Translations under genes and position numbers: made by a program
The notes under the pieces: model-generated
Told to the model about the DNA's origin: nothing
The model's input: the letters and a program-made list of their open reading frames with translations, nothing else
Databases searched by the model: none
Assembly: GCA_045600205.1 (NCBI GenBank)
Contig: JAZRXM010000019.1
Span: 1-27,715 of the forward strand
From: Firm-04 sp045600205
GTDB taxonomy: Bacteria > Bacillota > Clostridia > Oscillospirales > Ruminococcaceae
Length of the DNA stretch: 27,715 nt
Reading direction: 5' to 3'
Shown: piece by piece, positions 15,142 through 22,426 of the stretch
Position numbering within the stretch: the stretch's first letter is position 1
How the letters are laid out: the number at the start of each line of letters is the position of its first letter

Positions 15142-15990
15142 ATGGCAGAAATCATCGACGGCAAGAAAATTGCCGCAAAGGTCAAAGAGGAAGTACGTGC
15201 TGAAGTCGAACAGCTCAAGGCAAAGGGGGCAAATCCCGGTCTTGCAGTCGTACTCGTCGGCAACAATCCCGCATCCCGCGTTTACGTCAGCAACAAGGAA
15301 AAAGACTGCGCTGAGGTCGGGTTCCAGTCCTATGAATACGCGCTGCCCGAGGAAACCACCGAGGCAGAACTGCTCGAACTGGTGGCAAAACTCAACAATG
15401 ATAAGAATATCAACGGCATTCTGGTACAGCTTCCTCTCCCCAAGCAGATCTGTGAGCAGACCATTCTGCATGCAATTTCGCCTGCAAAGGATGTGGACGC
15501 ATTCCACCCCGAAAACGTCGGCAGAATCATGATCGGCGATTATTCGTTCCTGCCCTGCACTCCCGCAGGCGTCATCGAAATGCTGGATTATATGAAAATT
15601 GACATCAACGGCAAACATTGTGTTGTCATCGGCAGAAGTAACATTGTCGGCAAGCCGATGGCAATGCTGCTGCTCCATCGCAACGGCACCGTCACGATTT
15701 GCCATTCGCGCACCAAGGACCTCGCAGAGCAGACCCGTCAGGCAGATATTCTGGTTGCGGCAGTCGGCAAGGCGGGCTTTGTCACCGCAGATATGGTCAA
15801 AGAGGGTGCAGTCGTCATTGATGTCGGCATGAATCGTGACGCAAACGGCAAGCTTGTCGGTGATGTTTGCTATGATGAAGTTGCAGCAAAGGCATCCGCG
15901 ATTACACCTGTACCGGGTGGTGTCGGACCGATGACCCGTGCAATTCTCATGCGCAACACCCTGACTGCTGCGAAAATGCAGTGGAAATAA
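15142..15990 (+). CDS. folD: Bifunctional methylene-tetrahydrofolate dehydrogenase/cyclohydrolase FolD
   Basis: A 282-aa cytoplasmic enzyme that interconverts 5,10-methylene-, methenyl- and 10-formyl-tetrahydrofolate for purine, thymidylate and formyl-Met-tRNA supply. Visible motifs are the catalytic YVSNKEKDCAEVG (Tyr and Lys of the active site), GILVQLPLPKQ, PCTPAGVIEML, the NAD(P) loop GRSNIVGKPMAMLLL, TVTICHSRT and the C-terminal PVPGGVGPMTRAIL. Length is typical. The start is ATG at 15142, with AAGGAGG at 15126-15132 located in the last codons of lgt; the reading frame stays open further upstream inside lgt, but that extension is not FolD. It is the last gene of the operon and is followed by a strong hairpin. 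Confidence 0.97.
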   Translation: MAEIIDGKKIAAKVKEEVRAEVEQLKAKGANPGLAVVLVGNNPASRVYVSNKEKDCAEVGFQSYEYALPEETTEAELLELVAKLNNDKNINGILVQLPLPKQICEQTILHAISPAKDVDAFHPENVGRIMIGDYSFLPCTPAGVIEMLDYMKIDINGKHCVVIGRSNIVGKPMAMLLLHRNGTVTICHSRTKDLAEQTRQADILVAAVGKAGFVTADMVKEGAVVIDVGMNRDANGKLVGDVCYDEVAAKASAITPVPGGVGPMTRAILMRNTLTAAKMQWK

Positions 15991-16023
15991 GCAGCGTCAC
16001 TCGCAAAACTTTTTCATATACGT

Positions 16024-16059
16024 AAATCAGGAGGGGGTTCTCATACCCCCTCCTGATTT
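16024..16059. terminator. Strong hairpin after folD, shared with the convergent MIF gene
   Basis: AAATCAGGAGGGGGT (16024-16038) and ACCCCCTCCTGATTT (16045-16059) form a perfect 15-bp stem with a 6-nt loop. The T-run is short, but stem symmetry lets it serve both folD and the convergent gene ending at 16130. Confidence 0.8.
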
Positions 16060-16129
16060 CAGCTTGTAGATAAAGTAGTATCTGCGATGCATTCATAATG
16101 GAGTGCTGCTCCAAACCTCGCCGCTTACA

Positions 16130-16471
16130 TCAGAAATTAGAGCCGTTCCAGCCCCAGTTCTCGGTACACTGATAGCTGACATACACCCTGTTGGACGGAA
16201 TTTGCAGAACATCCAGCAGAATGCCCGTGATATGACTGGTGAGAGTCGTCAGCGCATTGGAAGAAGCATCGCCGTACAGGCTGACCTGCACCATAGCTGC
16301 GGGAGCATCGCTGCCCTGAAAATACAGCTTGCGGTCGTCCTCGACCTCCACCATGAGCCAGCTTTCCGATTTTCCCGGAACGGCGGTAATGGCAAGCCCC
16401 AGTTTGGATTTGATTGCCTCGACCTGTTTTGCATCGGCTTTGCAGTTTGTTTTGACGTTGATAAACGGCAT
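16130..16471 (-). CDS. MIF-like phenylpyruvate/dopachrome tautomerase homologue
   Basis: A 113-aa protein of the macrophage migration inhibitory factor branch of the tautomerase superfamily. It begins MPFINVKTN, so Pro2 would be the catalytic base after Met removal; Lys34 matches MIF Lys32, and the C-terminus ends NRVYVSYQCT...WGWNGSNF as in MIF. The CxxC redox motif of mammalian MIF is absent (AAMV here). The length matches the MIF subunit (about 115 aa), which forms a trimer. No signal peptide is seen. The start ATG at 16471 follows AAAGGAG. It lies only 27 nt beyond the hairpin that ends the upstream GH9 cellulase gene, with no promoter visible between, so expression by read-through is likely. 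The natural substrate is unknown. Confidence 0.92.
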   Translation of the reverse strand: MPFINVKTNCKADAKQVEAIKSKLGLAITAVPGKSESWLMVEVEDDRKLYFQGSDAPAAMVQVSLYGDASSNALTTLTSHITGILLDVLQIPSNRVYVSYQCTENWGWNGSNF

Positions 16472-16498
16472 TGGAAAAAACTCCTTTCAGATTCTTAC

Positions 16499-16533
16499 AA
16501 AAAGCAACTCCTGATTGCTCAGGAGCTGCTTTT
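16499..16533 (-). terminator. Terminator/attenuator between the GH9 cellulase and MIF genes
   Basis: On the minus strand AAAAGCAGCTCCTGA pairs with TCAGGAGTTGCTTTT over 15 bp (one G-U) with a 4-nt loop, and the stem ends in a T-run. It starts 8 nt after the GH9 stop codon. Confidence 0.85.
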
Positions 16534-16540
16534 GTTTTAC

Positions 16541-18946
16541 TTATTGCGGGGTTCTGAGGTCGCTTTCCGAAAGCAGTCTTGCGATGACTTTCAGAATCGC
16601 GGCTGCATCATCAGAGGTCAGACCCTTGACACCGTCACAGTCACCGTTCAGCAGACCCTGTGAGGTCACCTTGACGGCAGTATCCTCGTTGACATAGCGG
16701 CTCAGCATGACAACGTCAGCAATTGCGATCTTGCCGTTGCAATCCACATCGCCCAGAGTAACCTTTGCAGCAGGCTCGGTGGTTGTGGTGGTGATTACAG
16801 GCGGCTGTGTGGTCGTAGTGGTTTTCGGGGTATCCGTTTCAGGAGAGTAAGGAGCAGGCGTGGTGCCATCAGGCTCAGTACCCCAGACCAGCTTGTCGTC
16901 CACATACATGGTGATATGGTCGCAGAGCGAGGAGGAGGACTTGATGTTATCGTGTTTGTCAACACCGTCAAACGACCAGTCATTGGAAGCATCCCACGCG
17001 CCTGCAGTGGACTTGCCATCGATTGCATCAGGAATGGAAATACGGAACTGTACTTCATCTCTGTGCTCGCTCTGACCGGTCGGCTGGATGGCTCTGCCGT
17101 CCTCAAACTGGATCTTTGCGTAGTAGGTCATGCCCGTGGAGTCGCCCTCGTACTTGTAGGGACCCGAAACGGTTGCGTAGCCCTGCTCGCCTGCGGAATA
17201 CTGCTGCGATTTGCCCTCGCACTTGATGTCGTCTACGGACAGACCTGCTGCCAGCAGTTCAGAAACATCAAAGTAGTAGTTGAACGAAATGTTCTCAGCA
17301 ACTCTTGCCGGCCATGCAGTATGGTTCATTGCCCATGCCTTGATCTCGGTGTAGCTGTTGCCGCTGCCGTTCAGAACTGCTGCAACTTCCCACTCTGCCC
17401 AAGTCGGAGTTTCGGTCGGAGGGAAGTTATCCAGTTTCGTTCCGCCGTAATCGGCGATCAGTGCGCAGAGTGCTGCGGTATAACCTGCGTTGTAGTCGAT
17501 TGCGACCTCGGTGTACTGGTAATCGGAAACCTTGTAGTTGCCGTAGTTACCGGAGCTGTCAGGACCGCCGACCAGTGCGCCGTAGAGGGTGTGTGCATAT
17601 TCAGTCTGCCACTCCTCACCGGAAGTAGAGCTGCTCTTTGCCTGACCCAGTTCGTTCCAGTGGTCATCGTGGATACCGGAAGCGGTTCTGTGGTGAATTG
17701 CAACAGGGTACTTATCGCCCATGCCAAGCACGTAGCTGAGCTTCTGCTTGTTGTCGCCGAACATATAGTTCATCTGACCGTCAGCCCATTTGTCGTACTT
17801 TGCAGAAAGGGTCGCATCATCCTTGAAGAGCGTATCGCTTGCCAGTTTTGCCAGCCATGCGGTATTTGCAGCATGACGCAGGCAGCCCCAGTTTGTCAGC
17901 CAAGCCAGACCATCAGAGGTATAGCTGCCCTCAAACTTCTTGCTGTCCTCGTTCATCCAGTAGGACAGGTGACGCTTGACATGGTTGATCCACTCCTCAT
18001 CGCCTGTATTCAGTGCGTAGAGGTATGCGGCTGCCTGAGAGGTATCATCCCAGCAAAGACCCCATGTGTACTTTCTGTCCGTGGACTGGTTTTCCAACGG
18101 GAAGTTCGGGATATAATCCTTTTTAATGATATCGAGGTAGCTCGTATCGCCCGTTGCCATATAGAGCCAGTTTGCAGCGTACATACAGTCATCGAGCCAT
18201 GAGGAGGTATTGTACATACCCGACATACCGCCAACGTCTTTGTTATCTTTGATCTTGTTTGCGCCGTCGAACAGGTCTTTTGCGTGTTTCAGATAATTTG
18301 CGGCTTTATCGGGCTTGCTGTCCTTGAACATGATGTAGCCCTCTGCAAGAGCTGCCGCAGAAACACCTGCAACCGATGCATTGGAAATGATGTCATACGG
18401 ACGCTTCCAGTCGCCGTTGTTGAGATGATGCTTGCGGAGGTAGACCTCTGCGCTGCACCAGATGTTGTGGTCAGTCGAACCGCCCTTGAAGTCGCCGATG
18501 GTGCCGACCATTTTACCGCTGCCCTGATCGCAGGCTGCAACATAGTCCAGACCCCATTCGATGTTGTTGCGCATTTCCTCATCGAGTCCTGCTTGCTTGA
18601 CGGCATCCTCGTACTGAATGTAGCCCCAAGCCATCAGGGATGCGGAGTACGCATTGGTCAGTGTGAATTTAAAGTGGTCGCCTGCGTCAAACCAGCCGCC
18701 GGGAACGAAATCGGTATCCTTTCCGCTTTCGTCGACCATGGAATCCGCTCTCCATGAAACTTTGTTCCAATCAGGCAGAACGCCGGACTGCTGTACTTCA
18801 TAGAAGAACATGGATTTCTGCAATGCTTCCGCGTAGTTATAGCCGGAAGCTGCGCCTGCGGACATTGCGCTCATGGAACTGAGCGGCATCGCAGACAGTG
18901 CAAGAGTTGCCGCTGTTACCAGAGCGGTGATTTTCTTGCTTCTCAT
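16541..18946 (-). CDS. Cellulosomal GH9 endoglucanase with CBM3c and dockerin
   Basis: An 801-aa secreted enzyme that cleaves beta-1,4-glucan. A signal peptide (residues ~1-33) is followed by the GH9 catalytic domain (~36-505): FDAGDH at 86-91 with Asp87 and Asp90, HHRTASG with His418/419, and TEVAIDYNAG with Glu480 as acid catalyst. A CBM3c-like module (~513-697) follows, the usual GH9-CBM3c 'theme B' layout that favours processive endo-action. A Thr-rich linker (~700-727) leads to a C-terminal dockerin (~729-795) with two calcium loops, GDVDCNGKIAIAD (733-744) and NGDCDGVKGLTSDD (769-780). The start ATG at 18946 follows AGGGGG. It has its own TTGACA promoter and a terminator. The dockerin should plug it into a cohesin, possibly one of those encoded at 22427-27715. 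Confidence 0.97.
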   Translation of the reverse strand: MRSKKITALVTAATLALSAMPLSSMSAMSAGAASGYNYAEALQKSMFFYEVQQSGVLPDWNKVSWRADSMVDESGKDTDFVPGGWFDAGDHFKFTLTNAYSASLMAWGYIQYEDAVKQAGLDEEMRNNIEWGLDYVAACDQGSGKMVGTIGDFKGGSTDHNIWCSAEVYLRKHHLNNGDWKRPYDIISNASVAGVSAAALAEGYIMFKDSKPDKAANYLKHAKDLFDGANKIKDNKDVGGMSGMYNTSSWLDDCMYAANWLYMATGDTSYLDIIKKDYIPNFPLENQSTDRKYTWGLCWDDTSQAAAYLYALNTGDEEWINHVKRHLSYWMNEDSKKFEGSYTSDGLAWLTNWGCLRHAANTAWLAKLASDTLFKDDATLSAKYDKWADGQMNYMFGDNKQKLSYVLGMGDKYPVAIHHRTASGIHDDHWNELGQAKSSSTSGEEWQTEYAHTLYGALVGGPDSSGNYGNYKVSDYQYTEVAIDYNAGYTAALCALIADYGGTKLDNFPPTETPTWAEWEVAAVLNGSGNSYTEIKAWAMNHTAWPARVAENISFNYYFDVSELLAAGLSVDDIKCEGKSQQYSAGEQGYATVSGPYKYEGDSTGMTYYAKIQFEDGRAIQPTGQSEHRDEVQFRISIPDAIDGKSTAGAWDASNDWSFDGVDKHDNIKSSSSLCDHITMYVDDKLVWGTEPDGTTPAPYSPETDTPKTTTTTQPPVITTTTTEPAAKVTLGDVDCNGKIAIADVVMLSRYVNEDTAVKVTSQGLLNGDCDGVKGLTSDDAAAILKVIARLLSESDLRTPQ

Positions 18947-19020
18947 GGGAAATTCCCCCTCTCAAAATTTTGACGTTGCCAGTGCGTGTTTGGTACACAC
19001 CCGCACATTCCGTCACTTCC

Positions 19021-19049
19021 ATGATACACGATTTTTCACAAGATGTCAA
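19021..19049 (-). promoter_or_regulatory. Promoter of the GH9 cellulase gene
   Basis: On the minus strand TTGACA (19049-19044), 17-bp spacer, TATCAT (19026-19021). The leader is about 65-70 nt to the ATG at 18946. Confidence 0.8.
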
Positions 19050-19114
19050 GCAGCATCCCTGATTTTTATGCGGAATTTTCTATCTTTTAGGGTAATTTCA
19101 GATTTCTGCTGACA

Positions 19115-19159
19115 GAAAAAAGCCCCGCAATCGTTCCAAACGAATCTGCGGGACTTTTT
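19115..19159 (-). terminator. Intrinsic terminator after yajC
   Basis: On the minus strand AGTCCCGCA and TGCGGGGCT form the base of a long hairpin (inner part GATTCG...CGATT), followed by TTTTTTCTG. It ends the yajC transcript just before the GH9 promoter. Confidence 0.85.
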
Positions 19160-19163
19160 GAAA

Positions 19164-19676
19164 TCAATCTTCGTCCTTCTTGGACTTTTTCGGCTTCTCG
19201 TCGGTGCTGACGCCTGCTGCTGCAATCGTGGACTGCTTTGCAGCTTTGCGTGCTTTTTCGGCAGCCTGTGCTTCCTCAAGCTGCGTGATGTTCTCGTGGA
19301 TTGCCCATTTCTTGACGCGAATCTTACTGCGCTCGCCGCCTGTTTCCAGCACAACGGTATCATCAGACACCTTGATGACAATGCCGACCAGACCGCCTGC
19401 GGTACAGATTTCATCGCCGACGCGTACATTTTCGCGCATCAGCTTTGCTTCCTTGTCGCGCTTCTGCTGCGGACGGAATAAAAACAGCCACATCAGCAAC
19501 AGCACGATCACAAACGGCAGCAGCGATACCAGCCACTGACCTGTCGAATAGGGCTGCTGTGCCGTACCGGATGCGGATGCCGCAGCCTCGCCCTCCGCAA
19601 AAGCGGTCAGCGAAAGAAGGGCTGTGGTCGAAACGGCAGCAAACAGACCTGCTGCCTGACGAATCATTTTCTTCAT
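19164..19676 (-). CDS. yajC: Preprotein translocase subunit YajC, extended form
   Basis: A 170-aa protein with the YajC core: a hydrophobic helix (LLPFVIVLLLMWLFLFRPQQ, about 52-71) and the conserved cytoplasmic stretch KLMRENVRVGDEICTAGGLVG. YajC associates with SecDF and SecYEG and aids protein export. Typical YajC is about 85-110 aa. Here there is an extra N-terminal hydrophobic segment ending LTAFAEG, like a cleavable signal peptide, and an Ala/Lys-rich tail ending KPKKSKKDED. I chose ATG at 19676, after AAAGGCGA, because the open frame upstream to 19808 covers the promoter and does not resemble YajC. It is a single-gene unit with its own promoter and terminator. Confidence 0.92.
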   Translation of the reverse strand: MKKMIRQAAGLFAAVSTTALLSLTAFAEGEAAASASGTAQQPYSTGQWLVSLLPFVIVLLLMWLFLFRPQQKRDKEAKLMRENVRVGDEICTAGGLVGIVIKVSDDTVVLETGGERSKIRVKKWAIHENITQLEEAQAAEKARKAAKQSTIAAAGVSTDEKPKKSKKDED

Positions 19677-19722
19677 GTTCAAATCGCCTTTCTGTTTTTG
19701 TTGCGTACAACGTACAAATTCC

Positions 19723-19751
19723 ATTATATCATACTTTGCCTGCTTTGGCAA
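19723..19751 (-). promoter_or_regulatory. Promoter of yajC
   Basis: On the minus strand TTGCCA (19751-19746), 17-bp spacer, TATAAT (19728-19723). It lies between the methyltransferase stop and the yajC start. Confidence 0.8.
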
Positions 19752-19768
19752 GCGTTTTTTCGAAATTA

Positions 19769-20425
19769 TTAGATTTTTCGCGCCAGAATAAAGTAATGAG
19801 TACTGCAATGACGTTTCCCGTTCCAGAAGCAGTCATCGGTATGCCGCACGCTTTGCAGCTCAAATCCTGCAAACAACGACTCGATATCATCCATATTGAC
19901 ATAGAAATGCGGAATGCCGTATTCGGGACCATCACAGGTCTTTATCACAGTATTTTCGTCAATTTTCGGATAGCCGGCATCGCGGAATGACCATGTATCT
20001 TTCGAGCAGAGCGTTACAAACGCCTCGCCTCCCACGCGCAGCACACGGCGAATCTCCGAAAGAATGCGCAGGATTCCCTGCGAATCGGTGTGCGAGATCA
20101 CATGATAGGCGAAAAGGCAGTCAAAACCGGCGTCCGCGTAGGGAAGCTGCTGCATATCGCAGCAAACGGTCGGGATGGAGAGATTATCACGTTCCGCCCA
20201 TGTCAGTGTGGATTTGACCGCATCTGCGGACAAATCAAACGCAGATACCGCAAAGCCGTTCTTGGCAAAATGAATCGCGTGTCTGCCCAGTCCACAGCCA
20301 AAATCCAACAGATCCGTGAATCCCATGTCTTTCCAGCGTGCCGCGCAGTAGTAACTTTCGGCACTCGGAATTTTCCAGAAATCCTCCGTATTTTCGATCC
20401 AGTTCCATGCCTTTGAATCTGCCAT
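19769..20425 (-). CDS. Class I SAM-dependent methyltransferase
   Basis: A 218-aa cytoplasmic protein with the Rossmann-type methyltransferase fold. Motif I is LLDFGCGLGRHAIHFAKNG (about 39-57), followed by the acidic end of strand 2 (SAFDLS), motif II-like VCCDMQQLPYADAGFDCLFA and motif III RRVLRVGGEAFVTL. It resembles Methyltransf_11/25 small-molecule methylases; the acceptor cannot be read from sequence. The start ATG at 20425 has AAAGGAGG five bases upstream, overlapping the stop of the DUF4364 gene, so translation is coupled. It is the last gene of the aroC unit; a separate promoter for yajC follows. Confidence 0.9.
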   Translation of the reverse strand: MADSKAWNWIENTEDFWKIPSAESYYCAARWKDMGFTDLLDFGCGLGRHAIHFAKNGFAVSAFDLSADAVKSTLTWAERDNLSIPTVCCDMQQLPYADAGFDCLFAYHVISHTDSQGILRILSEIRRVLRVGGEAFVTLCSKDTWSFRDAGYPKIDENTVIKTCDGPEYGIPHFYVNMDDIESLFAGFELQSVRHTDDCFWNGKRHCSTHYFILARKI

Positions 20426-20436
20426 AGACGCCTCCT

Positions 20437-21120
20437 TTAGTTATCAGAAAGATCGTAAGTTTCTTCCTCGTTGTTCATGGCAATGTCAATGATTTTTCCG
20501 AAAAATCCTGCCGGATTACGCAAAATACGTTCTCCGAGCATCTGTGCAGAATCCTCACTCGGCGCATGAATCCGCAACGAAAACATATCGTGACCGCCGT
20601 CTTTGCAAGTCATACAGAGCGCACAGCCGTCGTCATCGTGCTCGTAGGCGATGGACAAGTCGCGCAGTGCTTTTTCGCGGGATACAAATCGCAAAGCGGT
20701 CAGCATCACCTGATCGCGGAACGGTTTTGGCACGTACTGACGCAATTTTTGAGCTGTCATTCTGCCGCGTTCCGTCAGGAAATAGACAGGCTGCTTTGTG
20801 CCGTCCTGCTCCTCCACGACCGCGTCGTTCTCCTGCAAAAATCCGATGGCATCGGCGTAAAGGAAATAGCTGACATGCCCCGAAGCCACTATGACCTCAT
20901 AAAGCCATTCCTCGGGCAGTCTGCCGTCAAAACGCAACAGCACGCTGCAAATCAGAATGCTCACAAGATGCGGGTCATTGAGGGAAAGCGGCATCAGTTC
21001 AGGGTACGTGCGCTTTTTCGGTGTCGTATGCTCCTGTGTGGTGCGCTGTTCAGGAAAAAACGCAAGCTGCCCCGGTATTTCCAGCGGTTCAGGAATCTCA
21101 TTCAGTTGGAACAGCTCCAT
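20437..21120 (-). CDS. DUF4364-family winged-helix protein, putative regulator
   Basis: A 227-aa protein resembling DUF4364 of Firmicutes: a winged-helix-like half (DPHLVSILICSVLLRFDG, then YLFYADAIGFLQENDAV-type helices and the wing KQPVYFLTERGRMTAQKL at about 118-135), followed by an alpha/beta domain. The first ~45 residues, rich in Pro, Glu and Gln, are extra. The family is thought to be transcriptional regulators, without a known ligand. I chose ATG at 21120 because AAGGAGG sits 8 nt upstream; an in-frame GTG at 21129 would overlap that site. It sits 21 bp after aroC and is coupled to the methyltransferase. Confidence 0.78.
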   Translation of the reverse strand: MELFQLNEIPEPLEIPGQLAFFPEQRTTQEHTTPKKRTYPELMPLSLNDPHLVSILICSVLLRFDGRLPEEWLYEVIVASGHVSYFLYADAIGFLQENDAVVEEQDGTKQPVYFLTERGRMTAQKLRQYVPKPFRDQVMLTALRFVSREKALRDLSIAYEHDDDGCALCMTCKDGGHDMFSLRIHAPSEDSAQMLGERILRNPAGFFGKIIDIAMNNEEETYDLSDN

Positions 21121-21141
21121 GCTGCGCACCTCCTTCGGAAA

Positions 21142-22248
21142 TCAGGTAAAGTTCGGATAATCCAGCAAATGCGATACCAGTGCAATACACACCGCCGCCT
21201 CCACGCTCGGTACGGATTCGGGCACAAGGCACGGATGCTGTACGGTTTCATTTTGCAGGACTTCATTTTTCATCGCGGAGTAGTCAACAGTTCCCTGCGG
21301 CTTACCGATTGATGCAGCAGGTTTGATTGCCACACTCAGGGAAATCGGCATACCCGAGGAAATACCGCCAAGAATACCGCCATGATTGTTGGTTTTCGTC
21401 ATGACATGACCGCGCTCATTGACGTAGAATTCGTCATTGCACTGACTACCCGTCATTTTTGCGGTCTGGAAGCCTGCACCGAATTCGAGTCCGCGCACGC
21501 CCGGAATACCGAAAATGAGTTGTGCAATGGAATTTTCGAGTCCGTCAAAAATCGGAGAGCCGATCCCCGCCGGCACATTGACCGCATAGCAGGAAATGGT
21601 GCCGCCGAGCGTTTCACCGCCCATGGATGCTTTCTGGATATCCGCAAGCATTTTTTTGCCCTGCGTCGGGTTATTGACAGGGAAACGGCGGTTCCGAATC
21701 GCCAAAATCTGCTCCTTGGTCACCTCTGTGGGCGATAGGGGCTTGTCCTTAATGTTGTGTACGGACGTAATCTGTGCGCCGACATAAATGCCGCGGCGTT
21801 CCAAAATCTGCTGGCAAACCGCACCCGCAAAGCAAAGCGGTACAGTCATGCGCTCCGAAAGGTGTCCTCCGCTGCGGCAATCCGCAAAACCACGGTAGCG
21901 CATAGCACCTGTATAATCCGCATGACCCGGTCTTGCGAGATGCGACACACTGCGGTAATCAAACGGCTCACTGCCGCGAGGATTATTCAAAAATGCGCAG
22001 AGCGGCGAGCCTGTGGTGCGGTCAGCAACCAGACCCGAAAGCACCTGTGGGAAATCCAGTTCTTCTCTAGGCATATTGGGGTCAGACGGAACAAACAGCG
22101 AGCGCGTGCGGCGCGTCATAAAACGAGCCAACGCCTCCAGTTCCACGTACTCCCCAGGGGGAAGATTATCGAGGACGACGCCGATTGCGGGACCTTCTGC
22201 CTCGCCAAACAAGGAAATGCTGATTCGATGATTCCAGATAGATGCCAT
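21142..22248 (-). CDS. aroC: Chorismate synthase AroC with altered N-terminal signature
   Basis: A 368-aa enzyme that converts 5-enolpyruvylshikimate-3-phosphate to chorismate using reduced FMN, the last common step of aromatic amino acid synthesis. Clear family landmarks are LSGLVADRTTGSPLCAF, SHLARPGHADYTGAMRYRG (about 104-122, with the second conserved His), RSGGHLSERMT, GGTISCYAVNVPAGIGSPIF, FGAGFQTAKMTGS and TNNHGGILGGISSGMPI. The first signature, normally GESHG, reads FGEAEG here (about residues 14-19), so the catalytic His is replaced. The start is ATG at 22248 after GGAGG; an upstream GTG at 22260 overlaps that site. It opens the aroC - DUF4364 - methyltransferase unit from its own promoter. 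Confidence 0.93.
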   Translation of the reverse strand: MASIWNHRISISLFGEAEGPAIGVVLDNLPPGEYVELEALARFMTRRTRSLFVPSDPNMPREELDFPQVLSGLVADRTTGSPLCAFLNNPRGSEPFDYRSVSHLARPGHADYTGAMRYRGFADCRSGGHLSERMTVPLCFAGAVCQQILERRGIYVGAQITSVHNIKDKPLSPTEVTKEQILAIRNRRFPVNNPTQGKKMLADIQKASMGGETLGGTISCYAVNVPAGIGSPIFDGLENSIAQLIFGIPGVRGLEFGAGFQTAKMTGSQCNDEFYVNERGHVMTKTNNHGGILGGISSGMPISLSVAIKPAASIGKPQGTVDYSAMKNEVLQNETVQHPCLVPESVPSVEAAVCIALVSHLLDYPNFT

Positions 22249-22280
22249 AGCCGCCTCCACTTTTAAACTCAGATAGTACT

Positions 22281-22309
22281 ATTATACCATACGATTTCTG
22301 AAAACACAA
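22281..22309 (-). promoter_or_regulatory. Promoter of the aroC operon
   Basis: On the minus strand TTGTGT (22309-22304), 17-bp spacer, TATAAT (22286-22281) with an extended TGG. The gene's leader is about 25-30 nt. Confidence 0.75.
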
Positions 22310-22326
22310 GCATTTTTTGTCAACGA

Positions 22327-22362
22327 AAATAGCGATGCTGTATTCACGCAGCACCGCTATTT
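22327..22362 (-). terminator. Second terminator hairpin after the scaffoldin gene
   Basis: On the minus strand AAATAGCGGTGCTG and CAGCATCGCTATTT pair over 14 bp (one G-U), followed by TTC. It backs up the stronger hairpin at 22371-22405. Confidence 0.7.
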
Positions 22363-22370
22363 CTCTCATA

Positions 22371-22405
22371 AAACAAAACGAGCAGAGCCGAAGCTCTGCC
22401 CGTTT
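22371..22405 (-). terminator. Main terminator of the scaffoldin gene
   Basis: On the minus strand AAACGGGCAGAGC, a TTCG tetraloop and GCTCTGCTCGTTT form a 13-bp stem followed by TGTTTTATG. It lies 22 nt after the scaffoldin stop codon. Confidence 0.88.
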
Positions 22406-22426
22406 GTTGCTTTGGATGATCCGATA

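Noticed and set aside
16916..18202. 428-codon plus-strand frame
   Set aside because: Antisense to the GH9 catalytic and CBM3c regions; Val/Cys-rich shadow without motifs or a ribosome binding site.
22289..22325. TTGACA at 22325-22320 (minus strand) as the -35 box of aroC
   Set aside because: It is 32 bp from TATAAT, too far; TTGTGT at the correct 17-bp spacing is the better partner.
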